Shown: positions 28,988 to 38,525, counted from the stretch's first letter. The stretch: DNA of 48,009 nt from Desulfobacteraceae bacterium (GCA_003599015.1 QZIK01000048.1:1-48009), one strand, 5' to 3'. The notes: a model not told the origin generated them from the letters alone. A program made the numbers and translations.

Positions 28988-30037
28988 TTACTGCACGGAA
29001 TGATCCGGAGCCTGGGCAAAGGAAGTCCTTAAGGACCCGGCCAATTCCTCTGGAGAAACCACGCACACCACCTCACCGTGAAGTTTTTCAAAGTAGTTAA
29101 TATCGCTGATATTCCAGGGTGGAATGAGCATTCTGGGACAAAGGCTCCCGTAAACCCGCGACCCGGAGCCTCTTAGACCTCCCGAAAACAGGGAAAGATT
29201 AAAACTGGGAGTATGGCCTTTAAGATAACCAAGCACCTTGACCAGTCCCTTTGAAAAATACATCCAGTCCTCTTCGGTTATCTCATCAACGGACCGGCGA
29301 TTGGAGAACAGGAAAATTATCTCCCCAAAGACCCCGCGGGGTGAAAAGGCAGATATGAAATGGACTTCTCCCTGACGACCTATATATCTCTCTCCTATCT
29401 TTATCTCCTCAACAATATACTCCTCCCAGAATGAAAAATCCCCATCGTTACTGTATCTCCCTAAACCTTCGAGTACCTTTTGGTGGGAAAAGGTGGGAGT
29501 ATCCTCAACTATTATCTGCAGATGCGGATGATATAAGCCGGCTCCTGCAGAAGGCAGGTAATTCCAGTTAATATAGCTATACTGAAACTCGGGCCGACTA
29601 AGGGTGATCCTTTTGATACCCTCCTGTGCCAGGACAAAGCCGTCTTTCAGCACATCAACGGTGAATTGATCAGGATAAAGGAAATGCTCCTGACTCAGCA
29701 CGATCACCCCGCTGTAGCGGGCATAGGGAAAAGCATTGGGAAACAGCCACGCGCTCCCCCTTTTCATCTTCCCCTCAGGTATTATGTCCGGCGGAAAATC
29801 AGGAGTGGAAGATGCGATCCGCTCAGGACAAAAGGGGCATATTTTCCTTGAGGCTTCAAGGAGCTCAGGTGAAATTGTGACCTCGGGATACTTTCGCCTG
29901 AAGGAAAGGATTCTGGAGACATGTCCGGTGAGACAATCCCTTCTCACCTCAAAGGGCATGGATTTATTTGAAAAGCCCTCCCTTGGATCAAGGTAGCAGG
30001 ATTGTTCTTCCTTTTTAGGGAATTGAATTTTTGCCAT
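28988..30037 (-). CDS. GalT/HIT-superfamily nucleotidyltransferase-like protein
   Basis: CPFCPE, FPNAFPYARYSGVIVLSQEH, LYHPHLQIIVEDTPTF (HxHxQ-type motif as HPHLQ). Confidence 0.65.
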   Translation of the reverse strand: MAKIQFPKKEEQSCYLDPREGFSNKSMPFEVRRDCLTGHVSRILSFRRKYPEVTISPELLEASRKICPFCPERIASSTPDFPPDIIPEGKMKRGSAWLFPNAFPYARYSGVIVLSQEHFLYPDQFTVDVLKDGFVLAQEGIKRITLSRPEFQYSYINWNYLPSAGAGLYHPHLQIIVEDTPTFSHQKVLEGLGRYSNDGDFSFWEEYIVEEIKIGERYIGRQGEVHFISAFSPRGVFGEIIFLFSNRRSVDEITEEDWMYFSKGLVKVLGYLKGHTPSFNLSLFSGGLRGSGSRVYGSLCPRMLIPPWNISDINYFEKLHGEVVCVVSPEELAGSLRTSFAQAPDHSVQ

Positions 30038-30070
30038 GCCGATCCTCCACTTTCTGAAGGTACCTCCCTG

Positions 30071-30892
30071 TCATCTCCAGGTTATTTTCGGCGCCTTGCG
30101 CTCCGGGACACGCCGGTATTTGGACCTGGGATATCCCGCCATCATGGCATAGTGATAAGGATGCCCCTCCGGAAGTCCCACTGCCTCCCTCACAGCCGAC
30201 GACGACTGGAGAGCACCCTCCACCAGACCGGCCCAGCATGTTCCCAGGCCGAGCCCGGGTGCAGCCAGATCAAGGTATGACAAAGCCAGGGTCACATCCA
30301 CCATGCCGGTGGTAGCCGACTGGGGAGCGGACGCCACTATGAGAGCGGGGGCGTTGCATGTAACGGAATTGTAGCCCATGTCCCATGCACCGACTATCAG
30401 AGGAAAGTAAGGAGGCACAGCCTTCGGTGCCTTGGCCAAAAGCTTCCTCATCCATTCAACGGTCGATTCGGCGATGGTTTTGATCCTGCCCTCGTCCAAT
30501 ATGACAATCCACTCGACCAGTTGAAGGTTGCCGCCGCTTGGTGCATATCGGGCAATCTCTATAAGTCGCTGGAGCTTTTCCCTTTCGACCGGTTGCTTTT
30601 TGTATAAGCGGATGGAGCGTCGGGACCGGAGAAACTGCACGGCCTGCTCTTCGCTTATTTCCAGTTCTTTTGATATAAGAGGACTTTGCTCAACAGGAAC
30701 CCTTGCATGGCTCAGGGCACCGTGGGGGCATATTGCCACGCAGTGCCCGCAGCTGTTGCATATTTCTTCTCCGCCCGGAACGATTTCGGGAAACCCGTCT
30801 CCATCCTTTTGCCGAATTATCACCATAGGGCACTCGCGCACGCAGACGCCGTCCTTCTTGCACTTGTTTTCATCAACGATCAATAGTCCCAT
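30071..30892 (-). CDS. Nitroreductase with N-terminal 2x[4Fe-4S] ferredoxin domain
   Basis: CKKDGVCVRECPM and CNSCGHCVAICPHGAL; RRSIRLYKKQPVE and ARYAPSGGNLQ nitroreductase motifs. Confidence 0.9.
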   Translation of the reverse strand: MGLLIVDENKCKKDGVCVRECPMVIIRQKDGDGFPEIVPGGEEICNSCGHCVAICPHGALSHARVPVEQSPLISKELEISEEQAVQFLRSRRSIRLYKKQPVEREKLQRLIEIARYAPSGGNLQLVEWIVILDEGRIKTIAESTVEWMRKLLAKAPKAVPPYFPLIVGAWDMGYNSVTCNAPALIVASAPQSATTGMVDVTLALSYLDLAAPGLGLGTCWAGLVEGALQSSSAVREAVGLPEGHPYHYAMMAGYPRSKYRRVPERKAPKITWR

Positions 30893-31173
30893 TCGTATTT
30901 TCTCCCCTCACTGTATAATGCGTTCTTTTTCTCCTGTTTGAAATGAACTGAAGCCCTGATAATATTAGTCACATAATCCGACATGTAAAGGAATCATCTT
31001 TATCGGCAGAGAAAAAATCAAGTTTCCATGGAGATCATGATGGCTGAAGGCCGATCTATTGCTTTTCTTCAAAAGTTAGGGCAAGATTAAAGCGCGTTTC
31101 CTCACCACAGTCCGGCAGAACCCTTCGGTACTGCCAATCCCGCGTTCTTCCTTATATTGGGAGGAAAACAGAT

Positions 31174-32325
31174 ATGTTGGATGCCTACTTTAATGCCAGC
31201 GAAATAGCCGATGTTGTCTTATCGTGCATTCAGCATACCATTATGGTGACTGATCCCCATGGAAAGATCCTCTTTGCAAGCCCCGGCACCGAACAGCTCC
31301 TTGGGTTTGCCCCTGAGGAACTGGAGGGGCAGGAGCTCTCCCTTATCTTTACAGAAGAAGACATGGAATATCTATACGGTAATCTGCTCACCATGGCCCG
31401 CCACCGCAAGCCCTTTGAGGGTCAGGTAATGCTCGTACGCAAAGATCTCCGGCGTTTTTTTGCCTTTCTGGTGGTCCGTCCCGGAACAGACCCCACCGTT
31501 GATAAAAACATCGTGGTTGTCTGTTTAAAAGACATTGACCATGAGAAGAGGATTGAAAAAACACTAAAGGAAAACCAGTACGAAGACCTTATAAGGATAG
31601 CAAGCGGCGTTGCCCATGAATTGAGGAACCCCCTGGTAAGCATAGGCGGATTCATCAATCGTCTCTACAGGTCCTGCCGCTCGGACCAGGAACATGATCG
31701 CTACTATGAATTCATTCTCGCTAATCTAAGGAAAATAGAACGCCTGGTGGAAAAGGTGGATGCCTTCGCCCTTCTTCCCAAGCCACGACTTAACAGGGAG
31801 CCGGTCGGGCCTGTCATTGAGAGGGCGTTGAAAAATCAAGAGCAGGAGATCAAGCGCAAGGCAGTCAATGTTGTTTCCGATGTTGAGGATGCCCTGTTTA
31901 GATTTGACAAAGCCCATCTACTGAAGGCTATTTCCGTGCTCATTGAAAATGCCCTGGATGCCATCTCAGAGGCCGGAACCATATGCATTTCCTGCAAGGT
32001 AAAGGGAAACGAATGCCGCATCTCTGTTTCCGATACCGGTTGCGGCATTGATCCAAAAGACATCCCTTTTATCTTCAATCCTTTTTTCAGTACCAAGGCT
32101 GACGGGGCAGGAATAGACCTGGCTACTGTTAAAAGGATTATGGACAGCCACTCAGGTCAGATCGAAGTCACATCTGAAAAAGGCCGGGGAACCAACTTTG
32201 TCCTTGTGTTCCCTCTGGAAAGAAGAAGGGCCATACGGACCGCCCCCCTGGCAATAGGTAACAGCCTACAGCAGGGAACGCCCCAACCAAAAACATCCAC
32301 AACAACGGCAACTGATGGAAAATAG
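31174..32325 (+). CDS. PAS-HisKA-HATPase sensor histidine kinase
   Basis: PAS ILFASPGTEQLLGF; H-box ASGVAHELRNPLVSI; N-box ENALDAI; DTGCGI. Confidence 0.88.
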   Translation: MLDAYFNASEIADVVLSCIQHTIMVTDPHGKILFASPGTEQLLGFAPEELEGQELSLIFTEEDMEYLYGNLLTMARHRKPFEGQVMLVRKDLRRFFAFLVVRPGTDPTVDKNIVVVCLKDIDHEKRIEKTLKENQYEDLIRIASGVAHELRNPLVSIGGFINRLYRSCRSDQEHDRYYEFILANLRKIERLVEKVDAFALLPKPRLNREPVGPVIERALKNQEQEIKRKAVNVVSDVEDALFRFDKAHLLKAISVLIENALDAISEAGTICISCKVKGNECRISVSDTGCGIDPKDIPFIFNPFFSTKADGAGIDLATVKRIMDSHSGQIEVTSEKGRGTNFVLVFPLERRRAIRTAPLAIGNSLQQGTPQPKTSTTTATDGK

Positions 32326-33655
32326 AATCAAGGCGGTTATCAGTATTGTCCGAGGGAAATTCATTATCATCGGAATCGCGCTCGGGGCGGCCTTCTGGTT
32401 CATAGAATCGGTAATGCATGTGTATGTTTTCCATGGGGATGATCTAATCGAATCAGTATTCTCCCCGGGGTTCCATGAGGCCTGGATGCGCCTGGTAATC
32501 GTCGGGATGTTCATTTCATTTGGAATTTACGGTCAATGGCTGATAAACGCACGAAGAAAGGCCCAGACAGAGCTCAGCCTTGCAAACGCGGAGCTGGCTC
32601 AGATCTTTGAGACATCCGCCGACGGCATGCGGGTTGTTGACAGGGAGTTCAACATGCTTCGTGCAAACGATACATTTTGCAGACTTGCGGGCGTTAAAAA
32701 GAAAGAGGCGATTGGAAGGAAGTGCTACGACGTGTTTCGCGGGCCATTATGCCACGGGCAGGGCTGCCCTCTGACTCGAATCCTCGCAGGGGAGGAACGG
32801 GTAGAATGCGACGCAGTAAAGGTTCGAGACGGGGCAAATGAGATTCCTTGCATAGTCACTGCAACGCCTTTCCGGGGGCCCACAGGTGAAATCATAGGGA
32901 TCGTAGAGGACTTCAAGGACATATCCTCTCGCAAACATACCGAGGAGGAATTGAGACAATCCAGGCGGCAACTCCGGGAACTTGCCTCGTATCTTGAATC
33001 TGCAAGGGAAAAGGAAAGGACCCGTATTGCCCGCGAGATTCACGACGAACTGGGACAGTCCCTGACTGCTTTGAAAATGGAACTTCACTGGTGTATACGA
33101 AGGTTACCCCAGGATGACAGCCTGCTGGCCGAGCGGGCAAAAAAGCTCCTTAAGCTAGTTGACGAAAACGTCCATCTGGTGCAGAGGATTTCATCGGAAC
33201 TAAGACCTGGATTGCTGGACAATCTGGGACTGTCTGCGGCAATTGAATGGCAGGCGGGTCAGTTAACCGAGAGAACCGGAGTAAAGTGTGATTTCCTTTC
33301 GGACCCTGAGGACATCATACTGGATCAGACCCGGTCCACGGCCATTTTCAGGATCTTTCAGGAAACCTGCACAAACATAGCCCGCCATTCAGATGCAACA
33401 AAGGCGGAGATAGTGCTCAAGGAACTGCCAGCATATGTGGAGCTTAGAATAACCGATAACGGCCGGGGGATAACACAAAAGCAGATCTCCAACCCCAAAT
33501 CATTCGGGCTTATGGGCATAAGGGAGCGGGCGCTTTCTTTTGGCGGAGAAGTTGAAATCTCAGGAAATGAGAAAAAGGGCACCACCGTCAGGGTCAGGAT
33601 ACCAAAGGATGGTACCGGGGAGGCGAAAGGTGATAAGAGTCCTGGTGGTAGATGA
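32315..33655 (+). CDS. Membrane PAS sensor histidine kinase, HisKA_3 (NarX/DesK) type
   Basis: Two N-terminal TM helices, PAS with clustered Cys, H-box RIAREIHDELGQSLTALKMEL, ATPase ITDNGRGI. Confidence 0.9.
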   Translation: MENRIKAVISIVRGKFIIIGIALGAAFWFIESVMHVYVFHGDDLIESVFSPGFHEAWMRLVIVGMFISFGIYGQWLINARRKAQTELSLANAELAQIFETSADGMRVVDREFNMLRANDTFCRLAGVKKKEAIGRKCYDVFRGPLCHGQGCPLTRILAGEERVECDAVKVRDGANEIPCIVTATPFRGPTGEIIGIVEDFKDISSRKHTEEELRQSRRQLRELASYLESAREKERTRIAREIHDELGQSLTALKMELHWCIRRLPQDDSLLAERAKKLLKLVDENVHLVQRISSELRPGLLDNLGLSAAIEWQAGQLTERTGVKCDFLSDPEDIILDQTRSTAIFRIFQETCTNIARHSDATKAEIVLKELPAYVELRITDNGRGITQKQISNPKSFGLMGIRERALSFGGEVEISGNEKKGTTVRVRIPKDGTGEAKGDKSPGGR

Positions 33656-34262
33656 TCACGCAATTGTTAGGGAGGGTCTGAAGCAGGTGCTCTCAGGAAT
33701 TCCCGACATAGTGGTTGCCGGGGAGGCGTCAGACGGGTTGCAGGCCCTGGATCAGGCCAGAAAAGGCATGTACGATCTGGTCCTTCTGGATATTGCAATG
33801 CCGCGAATGAACGGCATGGACGTCCTCAAGCAGCTCAAATCTGAAATGGCGCATCTGCCCGTACTGATGCTCAGTATGTATCCTGAGGAACAGTACGCCA
33901 TAAGAACCCTCAAGGCCGGGGCATCAGGCTATCTTGCAAAGGAAAGCGCTCCGGAGGAACTTATTGCGGCGGTACGAAAGGTATGCAGCGGGGGAAAGTA
34001 CGTTACATCTTCTCTCGCGGAAAAATTGGCGGTATATCTGGATTCTGATTTGGATAGACCACCCCACGATAGGCTCTCGGACAGGGAATACCAGGTATCG
34101 TTGATGATTGCATCCGGCAAAACCGTCTCTGAGATAGCCGCGGAACTCTCCCTGAGCGTTAAAACCATCAGCACCAACAGAAGCCGCGCCCTTGAGAAGA
34201 TGGGGATGAAAACAAACGCCGAGCTTACCCATTACTTCATTAAAAACGGCCTCGTGAGTTAG
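33630..34262 (+). CDS. LuxR/NarL-family response regulator
   Basis: VIRVLVVDDHAIVREGLKQVL receiver, DLVLLDIAMPRMNG, HTH LSDREYQVSLMIASGKTVSEIAAELSLSVKTISTNRSRALEKMGMK. GTG start with GGGGAGG upstream. Confidence 0.92.
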   Translation: MIRVLVVDDHAIVREGLKQVLSGIPDIVVAGEASDGLQALDQARKGMYDLVLLDIAMPRMNGMDVLKQLKSEMAHLPVLMLSMYPEEQYAIRTLKAGASGYLAKESAPEELIAAVRKVCSGGKYVTSSLAEKLAVYLDSDLDRPPHDRLSDREYQVSLMIASGKTVSEIAAELSLSVKTISTNRSRALEKMGMKTNAELTHYFIKNGLVS

Positions 34263-34272
34263 GAGAAGTTTT

Positions 34273-34313
34273 TGTAGGACAAAATCCTACAGGAAACTTG
34301 GTTTTTATCCTAC
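34273..34313. promoter_or_regulatory. Candidate regulator-binding dyad plus third half-site
   Basis: TGTAGGA-CAAAA-TCCTACA (34273-34291) and a further TCCTAC at 34308-34313. Confidence 0.5.
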
Positions 34314-34389
34314 TCAAAAAACCTCCTTTCACTGATAGAATTCTTTAAATCAACGTAGTACTATGAAAACGAAAGTAAAAGAGTCTTAT

Positions 34390-34452
34390 CTGCCGCTTAA
34401 GATGTTTTCAACTGTAAAAGACCGGCAGCTCAAACAGCAAAACTCATCTTAA
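34390..34452 (+). promoter_or_regulatory. Candidate structured mRNA leader with interleaved inverted repeats
   Basis: CTGCCG (34390) pairs with CGGCAG (34423); TTAAGATG (34397) pairs with CATCTTAA (34445), ending just before the Shine-Dalgarno. Confidence 0.35.
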
Positions 34453-34465
34453 AAAGGAGGAGATT

Positions 34466-34897
34466 ATGTCAGGAAAGATTAGAAAATCAGGGTTGGCGGT
34501 TTTTTTATGTGTAGCGCTGTCAGCGGCGTTATTCCAGCTCCCTGCAATATCTCATGGATTTGAGATTATTATTCAGGTATCTCCCAGCACACTCAACCTC
34601 CAGAATCAGGGTGAAGTTGTTACCGTTCACACCAGCATTGCCTATAGCAGCGTTGCCGGGGGAACTGTGACCTTGAACGATGTGCCAATAAGCTGGTGGA
34701 AGGCGGACAATCAGGGAAATTTTGTTGCAAAATTCCTAATGACTGAGGTCAAAGCTCTGGCCGATAGCGGCGGGCTCGAGGTCCCGGGGGAAAATCTTTT
34801 AACTCTTAAGGGAACTACTAAGGATGGCGCGGAATTTTTTGGCGAACAAACCATAACCGTCATAAACGTCATTCCATCAGGTACAGTTAAGAAATAG
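34466..34897 (+). CDS. Small exported protein, predicted beta-rich
   Basis: Signal peptide; mature part FEIIIQVSPSTLNLQNQGEVVTVHTSIAYSSVAGGTVTLNDVPISWW; AAAAAGGAGGAGATT upstream. Confidence 0.7.
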   Translation: MSGKIRKSGLAVFLCVALSAALFQLPAISHGFEIIIQVSPSTLNLQNQGEVVTVHTSIAYSSVAGGTVTLNDVPISWWKADNQGNFVAKFLMTEVKALADSGGLEVPGENLLTLKGTTKDGAEFFGEQTITVINVIPSGTVKK

Positions 34898-34972
34898 AGT
34901 CATTTTTTTAATTAGTCGCACAAAGATTCACTTTTATAGAAGCATTCAGAATTAAAAATTAAATTGTCGCAT

Positions 34973-35007
34973 AAAAAAGGCGGGGCCGAAACGGTTCCGC
35001 CTTTTTT
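34973..35007. terminator. Bidirectional Rho-independent terminator
   Basis: AAAAAAGGCGG GGCCG AAA CGGTT CCGCCTTTTTT between convergent genes. Confidence 0.85.
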
Positions 35008-35076
35008 GTCTCTTTCTGACATCAGATTAAAAGGGATGACGGCACCTAGGAACGAACCTATAAAGCCGCCCGTTTG

Positions 35077-36642
35077 TCACGCTCTTAATGTCTCCATGAC
35101 CTTTTTAGCCAAGCTATTTATGTCAAAGGGTTTCTTAATAATAAGGATTCCGGGCTCAAGAATACCGTGGGGGGCCAAGGCCTCATCCGTGTACCCTGAC
35201 ATGTAAAGCACCTTGATATCGGGTTGCAACTCCCTTAGCCTTTCAGCAAGCAAGGAACCGCTCATTCCCGGCATAACAACATCAGTTACCAAGAGATCCG
35301 GTCTTATCCCTTTATCTTTAATCAGTTTGAGCGCCTCTCCTCCATTGGCTGCCGTGCTTACCCTGTACCCCTTATAGGAAAGAACTCTCTCGCAAAGTCG
35401 CCGCAGAGATGCCTCATCTTCCACAATCAGGATATGCTCACCTTTTCCTTTACCTTCCTCTTCTGAGACCCCCATCCTCTTTGCCTCAGTCACAGCACAA
35501 GTTTGAGGCAGATATATCCTGAAGGTTGATCCCTGTCCCGGCTCTGATTGAACCGTGACATAGCCGCCGGATTGGCTGACTATCCCGTAAACAGTTGCAA
35601 GTCCAAGTCCTGTTCCCTTCCCTTTGTCCTTGGTCGTAAAGAAAGGTTCAAAAATCTTCGACAGGGTCTCCCTGTCCATGCCGCAGCCCGTATCGGTTAC
35701 GACAAGCATAACGTGTTTTCCCTGTTTGGCTCCCAGATGTTCTTGGACATAAGCCTCATCCAGTTCCACATTAGCTGTTTCTATTACAAGTCTTCCCCCC
35801 CTCGGCATCGCGTCCCTGGCATTGACCGAAAGGTTCATGATCACCTGCTCGATTTGCCCTGGATCCGCCATCACCCTGGCCAGATCCTTTGAAAGCACGA
35901 TCTCCAGTTCCACGTCTTCCCCTATCAGCCTGCGCAACATCTTCTCAAGATTCTTTAATACAGCATTGAGGTCCAGCACATCCGGCTGAAGCTTCTGTTT
36001 ACGGCTGAAGGCCAGGAGTTGACGTGTAAGCGCGCCGGATCGTTTTCCCGCTTCCACTATTTCAACTACGCTTTCACGAAGGGGATCCCCAGGAGGGAGC
36101 TTGGAGAGCAGTATCTCCCCATATCCCATAATAATACTCAACATATTGTTGAAATCATGGGCCACACCTCCTGCCAGCCTTCCTATGGCCTCCATCTTCT
36201 GGGCATGGTTCAACTGTTCCTGTAAACTGTCCCGCTCAGCTTCCGCCCGTTTTCGCTCCTTTCTAAGAAGCCTCTGCTCAAGTCCGTTCAGGACTGCGGG
36301 ACCCAAGCGTTTGATGTGTTCCTTGATGACATAATCCCAAGCTCCGGCCTTCATGCACTCTACAGCCGTATCCTCGTTCATGGAACCGGTCAGGACTATG
36401 AAAGGGACATCCGGAGCGTTCTTCTGTGCAATCTTGAGCGCGGTCAATCCATCAAAGTTTGGAAGCTTGAAATCAGACAGTATGATGTCAGGCTTAAAAG
36501 TTTCCAGAGACGCAAGCATCTCTTCCAGCGTCTCAACCCTCTCAAACACGCTTCCGGGAATAACCAGTCTCACCTCCCGCTCGGCGAGTTCCCCATCCGT
36601 GGGAAGGTCCTCTATTATCAAAACCCTGATCTTCTCTTTCAC
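35077..36642 (-). CDS. Receiver-HisKA-HATPase-receiver hybrid histidine kinase
   Basis: N-terminal receiver (IIEDLPTDGELAEREV), H-box GGVAHDFNNMLSIIMGYG, GKGTGLGLATVYGIV, C-terminal receiver (LIVEDEASLRRLCERVL, TDVVMPGMSG). Confidence 0.92.
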   Translation of the reverse strand: MKEKIRVLIIEDLPTDGELAEREVRLVIPGSVFERVETLEEMLASLETFKPDIILSDFKLPNFDGLTALKIAQKNAPDVPFIVLTGSMNEDTAVECMKAGAWDYVIKEHIKRLGPAVLNGLEQRLLRKERKRAEAERDSLQEQLNHAQKMEAIGRLAGGVAHDFNNMLSIIMGYGEILLSKLPPGDPLRESVVEIVEAGKRSGALTRQLLAFSRKQKLQPDVLDLNAVLKNLEKMLRRLIGEDVELEIVLSKDLARVMADPGQIEQVIMNLSVNARDAMPRGGRLVIETANVELDEAYVQEHLGAKQGKHVMLVVTDTGCGMDRETLSKIFEPFFTTKDKGKGTGLGLATVYGIVSQSGGYVTVQSEPGQGSTFRIYLPQTCAVTEAKRMGVSEEEGKGKGEHILIVEDEASLRRLCERVLSYKGYRVSTAANGGEALKLIKDKGIRPDLLVTDVVMPGMSGSLLAERLRELQPDIKVLYMSGYTDEALAPHGILEPGILIIKKPFDINSLAKKVMETLRA

Positions 36643-36674
36643 TTGATCACCTTAAAGGTCTTCTTGACCAATAT

Positions 36675-37118
36675 TTATTTCGGCGGCTGGTTGATCAGAA
36701 GCCAATAAAGGCCGAGGCTGCTCATGGCCTCTATGAATGCCTCGGCGTCAACCGGCTTAACCACGTAACTGTTGGCGCCAAGCGCGTAGGCAGTTTTGAT
36801 ATCCGGGTCCTCCCGGGAAGAAGTAACTATCACAACCGGAATAGACCTCGCCCGCTCATCGGACTTGACGGTCTTAAGCACCTCCAGACCATTCACCTTC
36901 GGCAGTTTAAGATCCAGAAGGATCACCCTCGGAGGTCTTGAAATATCCCTGCTTGAAAAAGCGCCACGGCAAAAAATGAAATCAAGGGCCTCTGCGCCGT
37001 CCTCCACCACTGTAAGGGGATTAATTATATTGCGCTTTCTTATCGCTCTTATGATCATCTCCGCATCACGTGGATTGTCCTCCACCAGCAGGATGTCAAC
37101 CATGCCCGATTCAAACAC
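36675..37118 (-). CDS. Stand-alone receiver-domain response regulator (Rcp1-like)
   Basis: [60 protein letters not shown]. Confidence 0.88.
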   Translation of the reverse strand: MFESGMVDILLVEDNPRDAEMIIRAIRKRNIINPLTVVEDGAEALDFIFCRGAFSSRDISRPPRVILLDLKLPKVNGLEVLKTVKSDERARSIPVVIVTSSREDPDIKTAYALGANSYVVKPVDAEAFIEAMSSLGLYWLLINQPPK

Positions 37119-37120
37119 CG

Positions 37121-37968
37121 CTATTCTTCCTTTCTAAGGGTAAAATAAAAGGTTGCTCCCCTATTCGGCTCAGCATGTGCCCAGATCCTTCCCCCGTGGC
37201 GATGGATAATTCTCTGTACTATCGCCAGACCTACCCCTGTCCCCTCGAACTCCTTTATGCTGTGAAGACGCTGGAAAGCACCGAACAGCTTCCCTGCATA
37301 TTGCATATCGAACCCGGCGCCGTTGTCGTTAACCGAGTACATGATTTCATCTCCCAGGACCTCACAGTCCACTTTTATCAGAGCCCTTTCTTTCTTGGAG
37401 GAAAACTTAACCGCATTTGCCAAAAGGTTGATCCAGACCTGTCGAACAAGAGTAGGGTCACCAACCGCAGGGAGCAACAGGCCGACTTGAAAATCAATTC
37501 TTTTTCTGATCTCTGGATTGGTGAGTTCATGAAAAACCGAGTCGGCAAGTGTTGCCATATCTATTTTAGAGATCTGTATCTCGGCTCTTCCCACCCTTGA
37601 TAAGGCCAGGAGGTCCTCTATGAGTTTACCCATCTCTTTTGCGCTGTTGCTGATAATGCCGCATACCCGCTTTCCCTCCTCGTCAAGACGAGCAGTATCC
37701 TCCTAAGTTCTTTCTCCAGAGAAAAGGGCTTTCCTGTGCACTCATGAAAAAATCCATGAAGCTCCAAGGGGTCTCCTTCTTTGTGCCTCTGTGAAAGAAG
37801 AAGACGCGATGCGGCCTGATTGACATAAACAGGCCTTGCATCGGATGAGACAATGCAAAAAGGGATTGGAGCTTTCTCAAGCATTGGAAGGAATTGACTC
37901 TGTAAAAGACGGGAAAAGTTCATGGCATGTCCCTCTCTAACACAATTAATAATACTAGCATGATCCAA
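37121..37968 (-). pseudogene. Degraded PAS histidine kinase: N-terminal PAS fragment (37618..37968) and C-terminal HATPase fragment (37121..~37680) in different frames, H-box missing
   Basis: The HATPase fragment reads upstream as EDTARLDEEGKRVCGIISNSAKEMGKLIEDLLALSRVGR to an in-frame TAG. The PAS fragment ends in a different frame over the same bases. No H-box in either. Confidence 0.6.
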
Positions 37969-38276
37969 AGGCTTTTTTCAATAACTTTGATAGGTTTCTG
38001 CCGATCTTAGCCCTCGTCCACATAAAAAAAAGTAAAACGGTGACCTTTCACCCAGAAAAAAAGATTACTAATACCTGTCAATTGATCAAATACCCTATTT
38101 CTTTTTCTTGCATTCCTAAAAAGCATGCCGTACAGTACCGCTTTGAAAAATGCCGGTTCGATATTTTCGGGTTGTCGGAAAGCCCGCCTTTTTCCAGAAG
38201 TAGGCGTTCTTGGATGGCTCCTAAGTACCGTACCGCAGCAGATGTTAACGTTCAACAAAGAGAGGAGCCTTAGGAA

Positions 38277-38477
38277 ATGGCGGAAGGAAAAGTCAAGTGG
38301 TTTAACGCAAGCAAGGGTTACGGTTTCATTCAGGCCGACAGTGGCAAGGACATTTTTGTGCATCATTCGGCTATTGAGGGAGAGGGATTCCGTACCCTCG
38401 AAGAGGGCCAGAGGGTCAGCTTCGAAGAGGAAATGGGAAAGAAAGGACCTGCGGCGGTAAAGGTAAAGAAACTTTAG
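38277..38477 (+). CDS. Cold-shock domain protein
   Basis: [52 protein letters not shown]. Confidence 0.96.
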   Translation: MAEGKVKWFNASKGYGFIQADSGKDIFVHHSAIEGEGFRTLEEGQRVSFEEEMGKKGPAAVKVKKL

Positions 38478-38491
38478 TAGACTTTAACGGC

Positions 38492-38525
38492 AAGGAAGGC
38501 CGGGGCAATGGCCTCGACCTTCCTT
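38492..38525 (+). terminator. Hairpin downstream of the cold-shock gene
   Basis: AAGGAAGG ... CCTTCCTT with inner GGGGC/GCCTC pairing; T-run only ~13 nt further on. Confidence 0.5.

Noticed and set aside
31042-31092. 16-codon ORF MAEGRSIAFLQKLGQD between divergent genes
   Set aside because: Too short and without a convincing ribosome-binding site.
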